Shown piece after piece: positions 18,073-27,291 of a stretch of 64,000 nucleotides of DNA. The notes under the pieces were generated by a model, which saw only the letters and a list, made by a program, of their open reading frames with translations, ran no database searches and was not told the DNA's origin. Made by a program: the position numbers and the translations under genes. Positions within the stretch are counted from its first letter, which is position 1. Each line of letters opens with the position of its first letter. Source of the stretch: Parabacteroides sp. (GTDB lineage: Bacteria; Bacteroidota; Bacteroidia; Bacteroidales; Tannerellaceae). The stretch covers positions 124,001 through 188,000 of the forward strand of contig DXVO01000001.1 in NCBI GenBank assembly GCA_019417325.1. Reading direction: 5' to 3'.

Positions 18073-18594
18073 TCACCAGCCAAAAGCCTCATCACTCATC
18101 CAATGTCCCTGGGCCTTCATCGTCTGTTCGATTACATCCCTGGCAATACCGTCCCCTCCTTTTTTCAAAGAGATATATTTCGCAATCGCTTTTATTTCCG
18201 GAGCTGCATCTGCCGGAGCTACCGGCAATCCTACCATTTTCATCACTTCATAATCTGGGATATCATCACCGGCATAAAGTACCTCATCCGGCCGCAAACC
18301 GGTTTGAGCCATAAAATCATTAAAATCATGTACTTTGATTGCACTTTTCATATAGATGTGAGTGATTCCCAAACGAGAAAAGCGGATTTTTACCGCTTCC
18401 GTATATCCTCCGGTAATGATAGCGACCTGATACCCTTTTTTTACAGCCAGTTGCAAGGCATAACCATCCTTTATATTTACTGTACGCATCGGATCACCAT
18501 TCGGATGCAAAGGGATTACTTCTCCGGACAAAACGCCATCTACATCAAAGATAAACGCTTTTATTTTCTTTAAATCATAATTTATGCTACTCAT
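18073..18594 (-). CDS. kdsC: KdsC-like HAD phosphatase
   Basis: A 173-residue HAD-superfamily phosphatase of the KdsC (3-deoxy-D-manno-octulosonate-8-phosphate phosphatase) type. Motif I is FIFDVDGVL, motif II is in IITGG, and YAGDDIPDYEVM is motif IV. It has the small tetrameric C0 layout without a large cap. KDO-8-P is the probable substrate, for lipid A core synthesis. It overlaps the preceding DUF2520 gene by 8 bases. Confidence 0.85.
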   Translation of the reverse strand: MSSINYDLKKIKAFIFDVDGVLSGEVIPLHPNGDPMRTVNIKDGYALQLAVKKGYQVAIITGGYTEAVKIRFSRLGITHIYMKSAIKVHDFNDFMAQTGLRPDEVLYAGDDIPDYEVMKMVGLPVAPADAAPEIKAIAKYISLKKGGDGIARDVIEQTMKAQGHWMSDEAFGW

Positions 18595-19354
18595 GGCTGG
18601 ATTTTTTATGGATGCTCTGGCTGATTAGTTGGTATAAAGACCGCATATCCGGGTCGGACAACATTGCCAGATGTTTGTTAATAATATTCTCATCGTAACG
18701 TATCGCCGGACCGGTTTGAGCTTCACCAGGCGACATTATATGTATTTTTGCTGCAGTTTCATCTATTAAAGGCAATAACACATCCGCAGGTATATCATGT
18801 TCTTCCAATAACTTATCTGCCAAATTATAAATATGGTTGGTAAAATTACAAGCAAAAACAGCGGAAAGATGTAGATACTGCCTCTTCTCCGAAGACAAAA
18901 AACGGACATTTCCAGAAATTGTTTTAGCAACTTCTTCCAAAATATGACCTACATCCGGCAAATTCGCTTCCAAGAAAAATGGAATAACAGAAAAGTCAAC
19001 TGCACGTTCCTTACTAAATGTTTGTAGCGGATAAATCACACCATAGTGAGATGTATATCCTTTAAAGATATCCAATGGCATACTGCCTGCCGTATGTACC
19101 CATATACCATTATTGGGTCTCACCCGGGAAAGAACTTCCGGCAAAATAGCATCCTTCAATGAGAACACATATAAATCAGCCTCAGATGAAATATCCTCTG
19201 GAACAATAGTCCACCGACACCCCAATTTATCCGCTAATAACGAAGCATTTTCCGGAGTATGACTATATACTTGCAAAATATTCATTCCTGCAGCAGACAT
19301 TTCCAGAGACAAACGCGTTGCCAGATTCCCTGCTCCTATAAAAACGACTTTCAT
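18587..19354 (-). CDS. Rossmann-fold DUF2520 oxidoreductase-like protein
   Basis: A 255-residue protein with an N-terminal dinucleotide fold (MKVVFIGAGNLATRL) and a C-terminal helical DUF2520 domain, related to NADP-dependent F420/pyrroline-carboxylate reductase folds. The ATG at 19354 is preferred because the Rossmann strand begins there and it overlaps the nitroreductase stop as ATGA; an upstream start would add 20 unrelated residues. Function is unknown. It is conserved next to the KdsC and Maf genes in this operon. Confidence 0.85.
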   Translation of the reverse strand: MKVVFIGAGNLATRLSLEMSAAGMNILQVYSHTPENASLLADKLGCRWTIVPEDISSEADLYVFSLKDAILPEVLSRVRPNNGIWVHTAGSMPLDIFKGYTSHYGVIYPLQTFSKERAVDFSVIPFFLEANLPDVGHILEEVAKTISGNVRFLSSEKRQYLHLSAVFACNFTNHIYNLADKLLEEHDIPADVLLPLIDETAAKIHIMSPGEAQTGPAIRYDENIINKHLAMLSDPDMRSLYQLISQSIHKKSSHE

Positions 19355-19911
19355 GCTTCTTCTTTTTTCTCTTCTACAGGCATCCGGTAAGAACCGATAT
19401 GTATCTTTTCCCATTGAAGACGGGATTCATCGAAAGGTTTGCGTTCTTGTTCCTTATAACCAAATCCTATAATAGAAAGGACATCCAATTGATAAGGAAT
19501 ATTCAGTAAATCACGAACATACTGATTCGTATCCATATCATCCTCTGTAAACCGATTGCGTATCTGGCACCAACAACTGCCTAAGCCTAATTCTTCCGCC
19601 TGCAACTGCATATAAATGGAAGCTATTGAAGCATCTTCCACCCAAACATCACTCTCCATCACATTAGCAAGCACAACTACAGCCAAGGCGCAGCCTTCCA
19701 GAAAAGCAGATCCATGCTTCTTGCATGCAGCCAACTTCGCCAGCATTTCTTTATCTTCAATCACTACAAACTGCCAGGGATTCTTATTTTTTGAAGAGGG
19801 AGCCATCAAGGCAGCTTTCAATATCATTTCAACTTGCCCGGGCTTAAGCAACTCATCCGTAAACTTGCGAGTACTTCTTCGCGTTTTTATCAATGAAGCA
19901 AAACTTTCCAT
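19351..19911 (-). CDS. Nitroreductase-family flavoprotein (second copy)
   Basis: A 186-residue FMN-binding nitroreductase-like protein. TRRSTRKFTDELLKPGQ at the N-terminus and ALMAPSSKNKNPWQFVV form the flavin site; GLGSCWCQIRNR lies in the second half. It is only distantly related to the nitroreductase at 15304. It is the first gene of the reverse operon with DUF2520, kdsC-like and maf. The substrate is unknown. Confidence 0.87.
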   Translation of the reverse strand: MESFASLIKTRRSTRKFTDELLKPGQVEMILKAALMAPSSKNKNPWQFVVIEDKEMLAKLAACKKHGSAFLEGCALAVVVLANVMESDVWVEDASIASIYMQLQAEELGLGSCWCQIRNRFTEDDMDTNQYVRDLLNIPYQLDVLSIIGFGYKEQERKPFDESRLQWEKIHIGSYRMPVEEKKEEA

Positions 19912-20184
19912 TATTATTTCATTATTTTAAATTCATATTGCTGTGACTCAAAAAATCACATCCAATCCTATTACTTACCGACAAAGATAAATATTTTTCC
20001 CTTAGTGAAAACCGGATTATTACGTTAGCACATGATTATCGAAGTGGTTCTGCACCATTGAGATATTAATAATTCAACACAAGTCTTGGCTACAACTCCG
20101 GTAGCACTCCAAATGTAGGAATAATATAGATAAAATCATGCTGATAAATATTAATGAATTATTTCTTCATTAATAAAAAGAATG

Positions 20185-20192
20185 TACCTTTG
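20185..20192 (+). promoter_or_regulatory. Bacteroidota -7 box for the methylmalonyl-CoA operon
   Basis: TACCTTTG, 46 bases before the mce ATG. The rest of the 327-base gap (19912-20238) shows no gene or hairpin that I can support. Confidence 0.45.
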
Positions 20193-20238
20193 CCATCATA
20201 GAACAAAAAACAAGATTAATTACTAAATTATTATTGAC

Positions 20239-20646
20239 ATGGAACTTACACATATCGAACATCTAGGTATTGCGGTTAAAAGCATCGAAGCTTGTCTGCC
20301 ATACTACGAAGGAGTTTTAGGTTTAAAATGCTATAACATCGAAGAAGTAGCCGACCAGAAAGTTAAAACAGCTTTCTTCAAAGTCGGTCAAACTAAAATT
20401 GAATTACTGGAACCGACAAGCCCTGATAGCACGATTGCTAAATTCATTGAAAAAAAGGGTGAAGGCATCCACCATATTGCATTCGCAGTTCCTTCCGTTC
20501 AGGAAGCTTTAGATGAAGCCGCATCCAAAGGCATTCAACTAATTGACAAAGCTCCGCGTGGTGGTGCAGAAGGTTTAAACATAGCATTCCTGCATCCGAA
20601 ATCTACATGCAGCGTATTGACCGAGCTCTGCATGCCAGGTAAATAA
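20239..20646 (+). CDS. mce: Methylmalonyl-CoA epimerase
   Basis: A 135-residue VOC-fold enzyme that interconverts (R)- and (S)-methylmalonyl-CoA in the succinate-to-propionate pathway. Metal ligands are visible as HIEHLGIAV at the start, IELLEPT, GIHHIAFAV and the final LTELC. Length is exactly that of the family. It is the first gene before the decarboxylase subunits, matching their shared substrate. Confidence 0.94.
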   Translation: MELTHIEHLGIAVKSIEACLPYYEGVLGLKCYNIEEVADQKVKTAFFKVGQTKIELLEPTSPDSTIAKFIEKKGEGIHHIAFAVPSVQEALDEAASKGIQLIDKAPRGGAEGLNIAFLHPKSTCSVLTELCMPGK

Positions 20647-20652
20647 TAATTC

Positions 20653-20742
20653 AGTTGACAGTTAACAAGTGACAGTTGACAGTTTTCAGGTTTTCTTACC
20701 TGCCGACTATCAATTGTCACTTATCAATTGTTAATTGTCAGT
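20653..20742. repeat. Intergenic imperfect palindrome between mce and mmdA
   Basis: TTGACAGTTAACA and AGTGACAGTTGACAG on the left are mirrored by CTATCAATTGTCACTT and TGTTAATTGTCAG on the right, with about 8 unpaired bases. An inner hairpin CAGG/CCTG forms the tip. It lies inside an operon, so it may be a REP-like insertion that adjusts mRNA stability rather than a terminator; there is no T-tract. Confidence 0.7.
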
Positions 20743-20780
20743 CATAAATAGTTCATTTCTAACAACAAATCAAAAATACA

Positions 20781-22334
20781 ATGAGTAACCAACTTGAAAA
20801 AGTAAAGGAACTTATCGCCCTTCGTGAAACAGCTCGTTTGGGTGGTGGGGAAAAAAGAATTGAATCACAGCACAAAAAAGGGAAGTACACAGCCCGTGAA
20901 CGTATCGCAATGCTGCTGGATGAAGGTAGTTTTGAAGAATTCGATATGTTCGTGCAACACCGTTGTACTAATTTCGGTATTGAAAAAACTAAATTCCTGG
21001 GCGACGGTATCGTAACAGGTTATGGTACAATCGACGGCCGTCTGGTTTATATTTTTGCACAAGACTTTACCGTATTCGGTGGCGCGTTGTCCGAATCTTT
21101 AGCTATGAAGATTTGCAAAGTAATGGATCAAGCCATGAAGATGGGTGCTCCGGTTATCGGATTGAACGACTCCGGTGGTGCACGTATCCAGGAAGGCGTA
21201 AACGCTTTGGCTGGTTATGCTGAAATTTTCCAGCGTAATATCCTTGCATCCGGTGTTATCCCACAGATATCAGGTATCTTTGGTCCTTGTGCCGGTGGTG
21301 CTGTTTATTCTCCTGCTTTGACAGACTTCAACATCATGACACGCGGAACCAGCTATATGTTCCTGACTGGTCCGAAAGTAGTAAAAACAGTAACAGGTGA
21401 AGATGTAACCCAGGAAGAGTTGGGTGGTGCAAGCGTACATACCACAAAATCGGGTGTTGCACATTTCGCCGTTGACACTGAAGAAGAAGGCTTGCAGCTT
21501 ATCCGTAAATTGATCAGCTTCCTGCCTCAGAACAACCTGGAAGAAACTCCGTTGGTTGAATGCAAAGACCCGATCGACCGCCTGGATGATGTATTGAATG
21601 AAATCATTCCGGATAATGCCAACCAGTCATATGACATGTACGAAGTAATCGGAACGATTGTCGACAACAACGAATTCCTCGAAGTACATGCAGACTATGC
21701 TAAAAATATTATCGTAGGTTTCGCCCGTTTCAACGGCCAGTCTGTTGGTATCGTAGCTAACCAGCCTAAAGTAATGGCTGGATGTCTGGATAGCAATGCT
21801 TCACGTAAAGCCGGTCGTTTCGTCCGTTTCTGCGACGCATTTAATATTCCTTTGGTAACATTAGTAGACGTACCGGGATTCCTTCCGGGTACAGGTCAGG
21901 AATACAATGGCGTTATCCTGCATGGTGCTAAATTACTTTATGCTTACGGAGAAGCTACCGTACCTAAGATTACTGTTACTTTACGTAAATCTTACGGTGG
22001 TGCCTATTGTGTGATGAGCTCTAAACACCTGCGTGGTGACATGAACTATGCATGGCCAACCGCAGAAATCGCAGTTATGGGTCCGAGCGGTGCTGTTGAA
22101 GTTATCTTCGCTAAAGAAGTAGCAGCTTCCGAAGATCCGGCTAAAGCTGCCGCTGAAAAAGAAGCGGAATACAAGAAAGCATTTGCTAATCCGTACAACG
22201 CAGCACAATACGGTTATATCGACGATGTTATCGAACCACGTAATACTCGTTTCCGTATTATCCGCGCTTTACAGCAATTGCAGACTAAGAAATTAAGCAA
22301 TCCTGCTAAGAAACATGACAATCTGCCTTTATAA
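20781..22334 (+). CDS. mmdA: Methylmalonyl-CoA decarboxylase / acyl-CoA carboxylase carboxyltransferase subunit
   Basis: A 517-residue carboxyltransferase of the crotonase fold that moves the carboxyl group of methylmalonyl-CoA to the biotin of the carrier subunit. Both halves are seen: the N-terminal acyl-CoA site (GLNDSGGARIQEGV, GPCAGGAVYSPAL) and the C-terminal biotin/carboxyl site (LVDVPGFLPGTGQE, SYGGAYCVMSSK). Length matches MmdA/PccB. Its neighbours encode the carrier and the sodium pump, so the decarboxylase role fits best. Confidence 0.94.
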   Translation: MSNQLEKVKELIALRETARLGGGEKRIESQHKKGKYTARERIAMLLDEGSFEEFDMFVQHRCTNFGIEKTKFLGDGIVTGYGTIDGRLVYIFAQDFTVFGGALSESLAMKICKVMDQAMKMGAPVIGLNDSGGARIQEGVNALAGYAEIFQRNILASGVIPQISGIFGPCAGGAVYSPALTDFNIMTRGTSYMFLTGPKVVKTVTGEDVTQEELGGASVHTTKSGVAHFAVDTEEEGLQLIRKLISFLPQNNLEETPLVECKDPIDRLDDVLNEIIPDNANQSYDMYEVIGTIVDNNEFLEVHADYAKNIIVGFARFNGQSVGIVANQPKVMAGCLDSNASRKAGRFVRFCDAFNIPLVTLVDVPGFLPGTGQEYNGVILHGAKLLYAYGEATVPKITVTLRKSYGGAYCVMSSKHLRGDMNYAWPTAEIAVMGPSGAVEVIFAKEVAASEDPAKAAAEKEAEYKKAFANPYNAAQYGYIDDVIEPRNTRFRIIRALQQLQTKKLSNPAKKHDNLPL

Positions 22335-22349
22335 TTCTTAAAACAGGAA

Positions 22350-23246
22350 ATGAATATGATTAATAAAAAAATTGGAGTATTGCTACTGTTCGTTTTGCTC
22401 GTTTCATTCGGAGCAAAGGCACAGCGAGCAACCTCCATGCGCATAAATGAAGTGCTGGTCATCAACGACGATAATTTTGTTGATGACTATGGCAAACGCC
22501 ATCCCTGGATAGAATTATATAATACTTCTGCCGGTTCGGTTAATATTGCCGGATGTTATTTGACAAACGACAAAAACAATCCGACCAAATATCCGATTCC
22601 AAAGGGAGACGTATTAACAATAATCCCTCCCCGTCAACACGTTTTATTCTGGGCTGACGGAGAAGCTATTCGCGGTAATTTCCATGTAAATTTCACATTA
22701 GACCCGTCTAAAGAAAATTACATAGCTTTATATGATGCTGATGGAAAGACTCTTATTGATGAGATTATTATTCCAGCCGGACAGAAACCGGATATCAGTT
22801 TCGGTAGAATAGAAGACGGAAAAGAAGCATGGGCTGAACTCACAAAAGTAACTCCAAGTACAAACAACCTGACTTTGGATTCTAACGAGAAGATTGAAAA
22901 CTTTAAAAGAAATGACGCTATTGGTATCGGTATGACACTGACTGCAATGGCTGTTGTATTCTTAGGACTGTTCCTTCTGTTTATTATCTTTAAACAAGTT
23001 GGTAAGTTTGCCGTTGCGGCAAGCAAACGTAATGCACAAAAAGCTGCCGGCACAACCGCTGTATCTGCCGGTACAGGTGAAGAATCCGGAGAAATCTTTG
23101 CAGCTATTGCTTCTGCATTGTATGAAATGAGCGACGATAACCATGATGTGGAAAACACAGTTATTACAATCCGCAAGGTTGCCCGTACTTATTCTCCATG
23201 GAGTTCTAAGATCTATGGCTTACGTGATGTTCCCCAAAAGAAATAA
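22350..23246 (+). CDS. OadG-like decarboxylase subunit fused to a lamin-tail-like domain
   Basis: A 298-residue protein with a signal peptide (hydrophobic to FGAKA-Q near residue 25). An N-terminal extracytoplasmic domain resembles lamin-tail domains (MRINEVLVIND, HPWIELYNTSAGSVNIAGCYLTND, FWADGE). A single membrane helix (about 198-218) is followed by a charged, alanine-rich cytoplasmic tail. The helix-plus-tail part matches OadG/gamma subunits that hold Na+-pumping decarboxylases together. It sits between the carboxyltransferase and carrier genes. The domain fusion is clear by eye; the role of the external domain is unknown. A start two codons downstream is also possible. Confidence 0.82.
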   Translation: MNMINKKIGVLLLFVLLVSFGAKAQRATSMRINEVLVINDDNFVDDYGKRHPWIELYNTSAGSVNIAGCYLTNDKNNPTKYPIPKGDVLTIIPPRQHVLFWADGEAIRGNFHVNFTLDPSKENYIALYDADGKTLIDEIIIPAGQKPDISFGRIEDGKEAWAELTKVTPSTNNLTLDSNEKIENFKRNDAIGIGMTLTAMAVVFLGLFLLFIIFKQVGKFAVAASKRNAQKAAGTTAVSAGTGEESGEIFAAIASALYEMSDDNHDVENTVITIRKVARTYSPWSSKIYGLRDVPQKK

Positions 23247-23264
23247 TACTAAAAACAAAGAAGA

Positions 23265-23696
23265 ATGAAAAGTTTTAAATATACCATCAACGGTAACGTA
23301 TATAAAGTACATATCAATTCAGTTGTTGATGATATCGCCGAAGTAGAAGTAAACGGTACTCCCTATCAGGTTAAAATGGAAAAACCGGCAAAAAAACAAA
23401 TGGTTACATTAAAACGTCCGGCTCAGGCTCCGACAACGGCTACCGGCGAACCTGTTGTTACACGCCAGGCGGCTCCAACTACTCAGGGTGCTGTGAAAAC
23501 TCCGCTTCCAGGCGTAATCCTGCAGGTTAAATGCAATGTAGGTGACACCGTGAAAAGAGGCCAGACATTGATTATCCTTGAAGCCATGAAAATGGAAAAC
23601 AATATCAATGCAGACCGCGACGGTAAGATTATAGAAATTAAGGTACATAAAGGAGATTCGGTACTGGAAGGTGCAGATCTCGTCGTAATCGGATAA
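23265..23696 (+). CDS. mmdC: Biotin carboxyl carrier subunit of the decarboxylase
   Basis: A 143-residue biotin carrier. The C-terminal biotinyl domain has EAMKMENNINA near residue 111, whose lysine is the biotinylation site. A flexible Pro/Ala/Thr-rich linker (about 50-75) separates it from an N-terminal beta domain. It receives CO2 from MmdA and delivers it to the membrane subunit MmdB. Confidence 0.93.
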   Translation: MKSFKYTINGNVYKVHINSVVDDIAEVEVNGTPYQVKMEKPAKKQMVTLKRPAQAPTTATGEPVVTRQAAPTTQGAVKTPLPGVILQVKCNVGDTVKRGQTLIILEAMKMENNINADRDGKIIEIKVHKGDSVLEGADLVVIG

Positions 23697-23699
23697 ATT

Positions 23700-24893
23700 A
23701 TGTTAGGATCAGTACTATTACAAGCAGCAGGAGCACAAGAAAGTTTTTTATCGTTTTTAGGTGAAAATCTACAGTTGTTCCTTACGTACACAGGTGTATA
23801 TAATGCAACACCCGGTCATATCATTATGATATTGGTTGGTTTGCTTTTTATATTCCTGGCGATAAAATATGAGTTTGAACCTATGCTCCTTATCCCTATC
23901 GGTTTCGGTATCCTGATTGGTAATATTCCTTTCAAAGATGCAGGACTACAGGTAGGTATTTACGAGCAAGGGTCCGTACTGAACATCCTCTATCAGGGTG
24001 TAACCTCCGGATGGTATCCGCCATTGATATTCCTCGGCATCGGGGCCATGACCGACTTCTCGGCTTTGATATCAAATCCAAAGTTGATGTTGATCGGTGC
24101 TGCTGCCCAATTCGGTATCTTTGGTGCATATATCATTGCTCTTCAAATGGGATTCGAACCGAATCAAGCTGGTGCTATCGGTATTATCGGTGGCGCTGAC
24201 GGTCCGACAGCTATCTTCCTTTCATCCAAACTGGCTCCTAACCTGATGGGTGCGATTGCGGTATCAGCCTATTCATATATGGCATTGGTACCGATTATCC
24301 AGCCTCCGTTTATGAGACTGCTTACTACAAAGAAAGAACGTTTGATCCGCATGAAGCCGCCGAGAGCTGTTTCTTCAACAGAAAAGATTATCTTCCCGAT
24401 TGTCGGTCTGTTGCTGACTTGCTTCCTGGTTCCTTCCGGTCTGCCTTTGCTGGGTATGTTGTTCTTTGGTAACCTGCTGAAAGAAAGTGGCGTGACTCGT
24501 CGTCTGGCTGAAACAGCCCGTGGTCCGCTGATCGATACAATCACAATCCTGTTAGGTATAACCGTGGGTGCTTCTACACAGGCAACACAGTTCCTGACAC
24601 TGAACTCTGTAAAGATTTTCGCACTAGGAGCTTTGTCTTTCGTTATCGCAACATGTGCCGGTGTATTATTCGTTAAGGCATTCAACCTGATATTGAAAGA
24701 TGGTAACAAAATTAACCCGCTTATCGGTAACGCCGGTGTATCTGCAGTGCCCGACTCTGCACGTATCTCTCAAATTGTAGGTTTGGAATATGACCCGACC
24801 AACTATTTGCTGATGCATGCTATGGGTCCGAACGTAGCAGGTGTAATCGGTTCTGCCGTAGCAGCCGGTATCTTGTTAGGATTCTTGGGATAA
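23700..24893 (+). CDS. mmdB: Sodium-translocating decarboxylase beta subunit
   Basis: A 397-residue integral membrane protein that decarboxylates carboxybiotin and exports Na+. Family hallmarks are the conserved GADGPTAIF (about residue 163-171, in the proposed sodium site) and NAGVSAVPDSAR near residue 345. It starts 3 bases after the carrier stop and closes the operon before a terminator. The operon thus couples propionate production to a sodium gradient. Confidence 0.95.
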   Translation: MLGSVLLQAAGAQESFLSFLGENLQLFLTYTGVYNATPGHIIMILVGLLFIFLAIKYEFEPMLLIPIGFGILIGNIPFKDAGLQVGIYEQGSVLNILYQGVTSGWYPPLIFLGIGAMTDFSALISNPKLMLIGAAAQFGIFGAYIIALQMGFEPNQAGAIGIIGGADGPTAIFLSSKLAPNLMGAIAVSAYSYMALVPIIQPPFMRLLTTKKERLIRMKPPRAVSSTEKIIFPIVGLLLTCFLVPSGLPLLGMLFFGNLLKESGVTRRLAETARGPLIDTITILLGITVGASTQATQFLTLNSVKIFALGALSFVIATCAGVLFVKAFNLILKDGNKINPLIGNAGVSAVPDSARISQIVGLEYDPTNYLLMHAMGPNVAGVIGSAVAAGILLGFLG

Positions 24894-24910
24894 TAACCTT
24901 ATTACTATAC

Positions 24911-24946
24911 AAAAAAGCTGTATCATTATGGTACAGCTTTTTTTAT
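24911..24946 (+). terminator. Terminator of the methylmalonyl-CoA decarboxylase operon
   Basis: AAAAGCTGTA pairs with TACAGCTTTT around a TCATTATGG loop and is followed by T residues. Confidence 0.9.
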
Positions 24947-24982
24947 TTTCTGACATCTTATAATAAAATAATCCGGCATACA

Positions 24983-25123
24983 TCAAATATTTTGTTCTAT
25001 CGTCATCGGGTCGGTTTCAGGATTGGAAACTTCTTCCAATGTTGTTCCCACAAATAACCAAATCATTAACAAGACAATTGCCACAATCACTCCAATAATC
25101 AGCCATACATTTTTCTTTTTCAT
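24983..25123 (-). CDS. Small single-pass membrane protein (46 aa)
   Basis: A short reverse-strand gene starting MKKKNVWLIIG, with one strongly hydrophobic segment (residues 6-27) and an acidic tail ending MTIEQNI. GGAGC lies just upstream as a plausible ribosome site. Lysines before the helix suggest an N-in orientation, or an uncleaved signal anchor. It is too short for family assignment; the composition and clean start make it more likely real than chance. Confidence 0.6.
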   Translation of the reverse strand: MKKKNVWLIIGVIVAIVLLMIWLFVGTTLEEVSNPETDPMTIEQNI

Positions 25124-25224
25124 ATTGCTCCGATGTTATTTTGTATTCTACTTTTATGGAAACAGAGAAACCTTTTTATTTGTTTAATTATTCATCCTGT
25201 TACCTTCATTTTCTTTAAATTGAG

Positions 25225-25232
25225 TAATTTTG
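25225..25232 (+). promoter_or_regulatory. Bacteroidota -7 box for the phytase-like gene
   Basis: TAATTTTG, 33 bases before the ATG at 25266; no clear -33 element. Confidence 0.35.
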
Positions 25233-25265
25233 ACCGAACTCTATTATTGACTAAATATAAAGCCT

Positions 25266-26546
25266 ATGAAACGTTTCATGTTCTTAGTCCTTATTTGCAG
25301 CCTGGCATTTAATACTTTTGCACAAACAGCCAAAGAGGATATTGCTGCAGATATCCATCGCTCGGCAAGTAATTATTATGCGTATCCTACTCCTTCCGGC
25401 AAATTAACTGCACCGCCTAAAGGATACGAGCCTTTCTATCTGAGCCATTATGCGCGCCACGGTTCACGTTATCTGATTAATCCGAAAGATTACGAAAAGC
25501 CGTTAAATACGATGCGTGAGGCTGAACAGGACGGTGTACTCACCCCGTTAGGCAAACAAGTACTCAATATTATCGACAGCATAGCCGGAATGGCGGAAAA
25601 AAGATATGGCGAACTCACTCCGTTAGGAGCACGCCAACACAGAGGCATAGCTAAAAGAATGTATCAGAATTATCCGGAAGTTTTCCGTGGAGACGCAAAT
25701 GTAGACGCCCGTTCCACTGTCGTTATCCGCTGTATTCTTTCGATGACTTCCGAATGCCTCCAACTGCAATCCATGAACCCGAAACTGCAAATCAAAAACG
25801 ATGCCAGTTACCATGATATGGATTATATGAATTATGGGAACGAACAATTCAGCAACATACGCAAGTCTGATGAAATAAAAACAGCAGTAAAAAACTTTCA
25901 GGAAGCACATCTCCACCCGGCACGTTTAATGAGTATCCTTTTCAACAATGCCGACTACATAAAATGGAAAATAGATGGAAAGCAACTCATGAGCTCCCTT
26001 TTCAAATTGGCAAGCAATATGCAAAGCCACGACACAAGCCTCGACCTTTATCCCCTTTTTACAGAAGAGGAATGCTACAATTTATGGCTGGCTGAAAATT
26101 ATGCTTGGTATCTCTCCTATGGCCCTTCCCCTTTAAATAAAGGTAAAATGCCCTATCTGGAGGCCAATCTGCTAAAAAATATACTGGATACGGCAGACAC
26201 CTGCATTGTTAAAAAAGAGAACAGTGCTACTTTACGTTTCGGTCATGAAGTTTGCGTACTGCCCCTTGCCTGCCTACTGGAATTGGGAGACTGTGGATAC
26301 CAAACAAATAATGCGGATAAAGTAGCCGACGTTTGGCGCAACTACCAAATCTTCCCGATGGCATGTAATATTCAGTTCGTTTTCTTCCGCAAAAAAGGGA
26401 ACAACGACATTCTGGTAAAAGTCATGTTGAATGAAAATGAAATGAAACTTCCGGTTGAAAGCGATATCGCTCCCTATTACCACTGGAAAAATGTCGAAAC
26501 TTATTACAGGAATAAATTAGCGGCGTTTTCTATTTATGCCCCTTAA
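25266..26546 (+). CDS. Secreted histidine phosphatase, MINPP/phytase-like
   Basis: A 426-residue branch-2 histidine phosphatase with a signal peptide ending at TFA-Q near residue 20. The catalytic RHG motif is R64-H65-G in YARHGSR. The distal motif is H327-E328 (FGHEV) instead of the HD of classical acid phosphatases, which is the pattern of the multiple inositol polyphosphate phosphatase (MINPP) group known from gut Bacteroides. Release of phosphate from phytate is the likely role. Its 3' end overlaps the convergent regulator gene by 17 bases. Confidence 0.87.
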   Translation: MKRFMFLVLICSLAFNTFAQTAKEDIAADIHRSASNYYAYPTPSGKLTAPPKGYEPFYLSHYARHGSRYLINPKDYEKPLNTMREAEQDGVLTPLGKQVLNIIDSIAGMAEKRYGELTPLGARQHRGIAKRMYQNYPEVFRGDANVDARSTVVIRCILSMTSECLQLQSMNPKLQIKNDASYHDMDYMNYGNEQFSNIRKSDEIKTAVKNFQEAHLHPARLMSILFNNADYIKWKIDGKQLMSSLFKLASNMQSHDTSLDLYPLFTEEECYNLWLAENYAWYLSYGPSPLNKGKMPYLEANLLKNILDTADTCIVKKENSATLRFGHEVCVLPLACLLELGDCGYQTNNADKVADVWRNYQIFPMACNIQFVFFRKKGNNDILVKVMLNENEMKLPVESDIAPYYHWKNVETYYRNKLAAFSIYAP

Positions 26547-27153
26547 TTTCTTTCAGTATTTTAGAAAAAACTTCCGGAGTCATATCCAGATAAGAAGCAA
26601 TGCAATACTGGGGAACATATTTCATTAAATGATAAATTTCATGGGTATCCATATAATGGCGCACTCTTTCCTCCGCAGAATTACTGCGCATTATATGGGC
26701 TCTTATTTCATTTTCAATAACATGATTTTCTAATACTCTATTAATAATAGACAGAAATTCCGAACTATTATTCAGTAAATTATTAAAACTATCGCGTGTT
26801 ATTCCAATAACACGCGTTTCTTTTATAGCTTTTATATTTATAAATGATTTATGTCCGCCAAAAAAACTATACCAAGAGGTACAAAACTGATTTTCTTCGG
26901 AAAAACGAACAATACATTCTTTTCCATCCTTATGATAGAAACTGGAGCAAAACCCTTCTACTATAAAATATAACATACAACAATCCTTGTCTTCCGTTAA
27001 AAGGAAATCTCCTTTCGAAAAAGAAAATGCCGCACTGTTTTGATACAGCAATTCACAAAGACCTTCTGAAAATAGCTGATAACCAGTCAAGGCCGCAAAC
27101 ATTTTTTCATATACCACGTCATACAAGACTTTTCTGTTATCTCTCATTTGCAT
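26530..27153 (-). CDS. Crp/Fnr-family transcriptional regulator
   Basis: A 207-residue regulator with an N-terminal cyclic-nucleotide-binding-like beta roll (KGDFLLTEDKDCCMLYFIVEGF, about 45-75) and a C-terminal helix-turn-helix (YCIASYLDMTPEVFSKILKEI). It lacks the Fnr cysteine cluster, and the cAMP-contacting residues are not recognisable, so the ligand is unknown. A start two codons later (MRDNRK) is possible. It is convergent with the phytase gene. Confidence 0.85.
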   Translation of the reverse strand: MQMRDNRKVLYDVVYEKMFAALTGYQLFSEGLCELLYQNSAAFSFSKGDFLLTEDKDCCMLYFIVEGFCSSFYHKDGKECIVRFSEENQFCTSWYSFFGGHKSFINIKAIKETRVIGITRDSFNNLLNNSSEFLSIINRVLENHVIENEIRAHIMRSNSAEERVRHYMDTHEIYHLMKYVPQYCIASYLDMTPEVFSKILKEIKGHK

Positions 27154-27291
27154 TCACTTTATTCTATTCAATAAAAACCTGTTTCCCCTATTTGAGATTC
27201 AAAGGCTTTTTGTGACACTCAAGCGAGCTTTTTATTTGACGCGAAGCTAAAAAAGTCCTTGCGGATTTCTATTGATATAAAATAAGAAATG

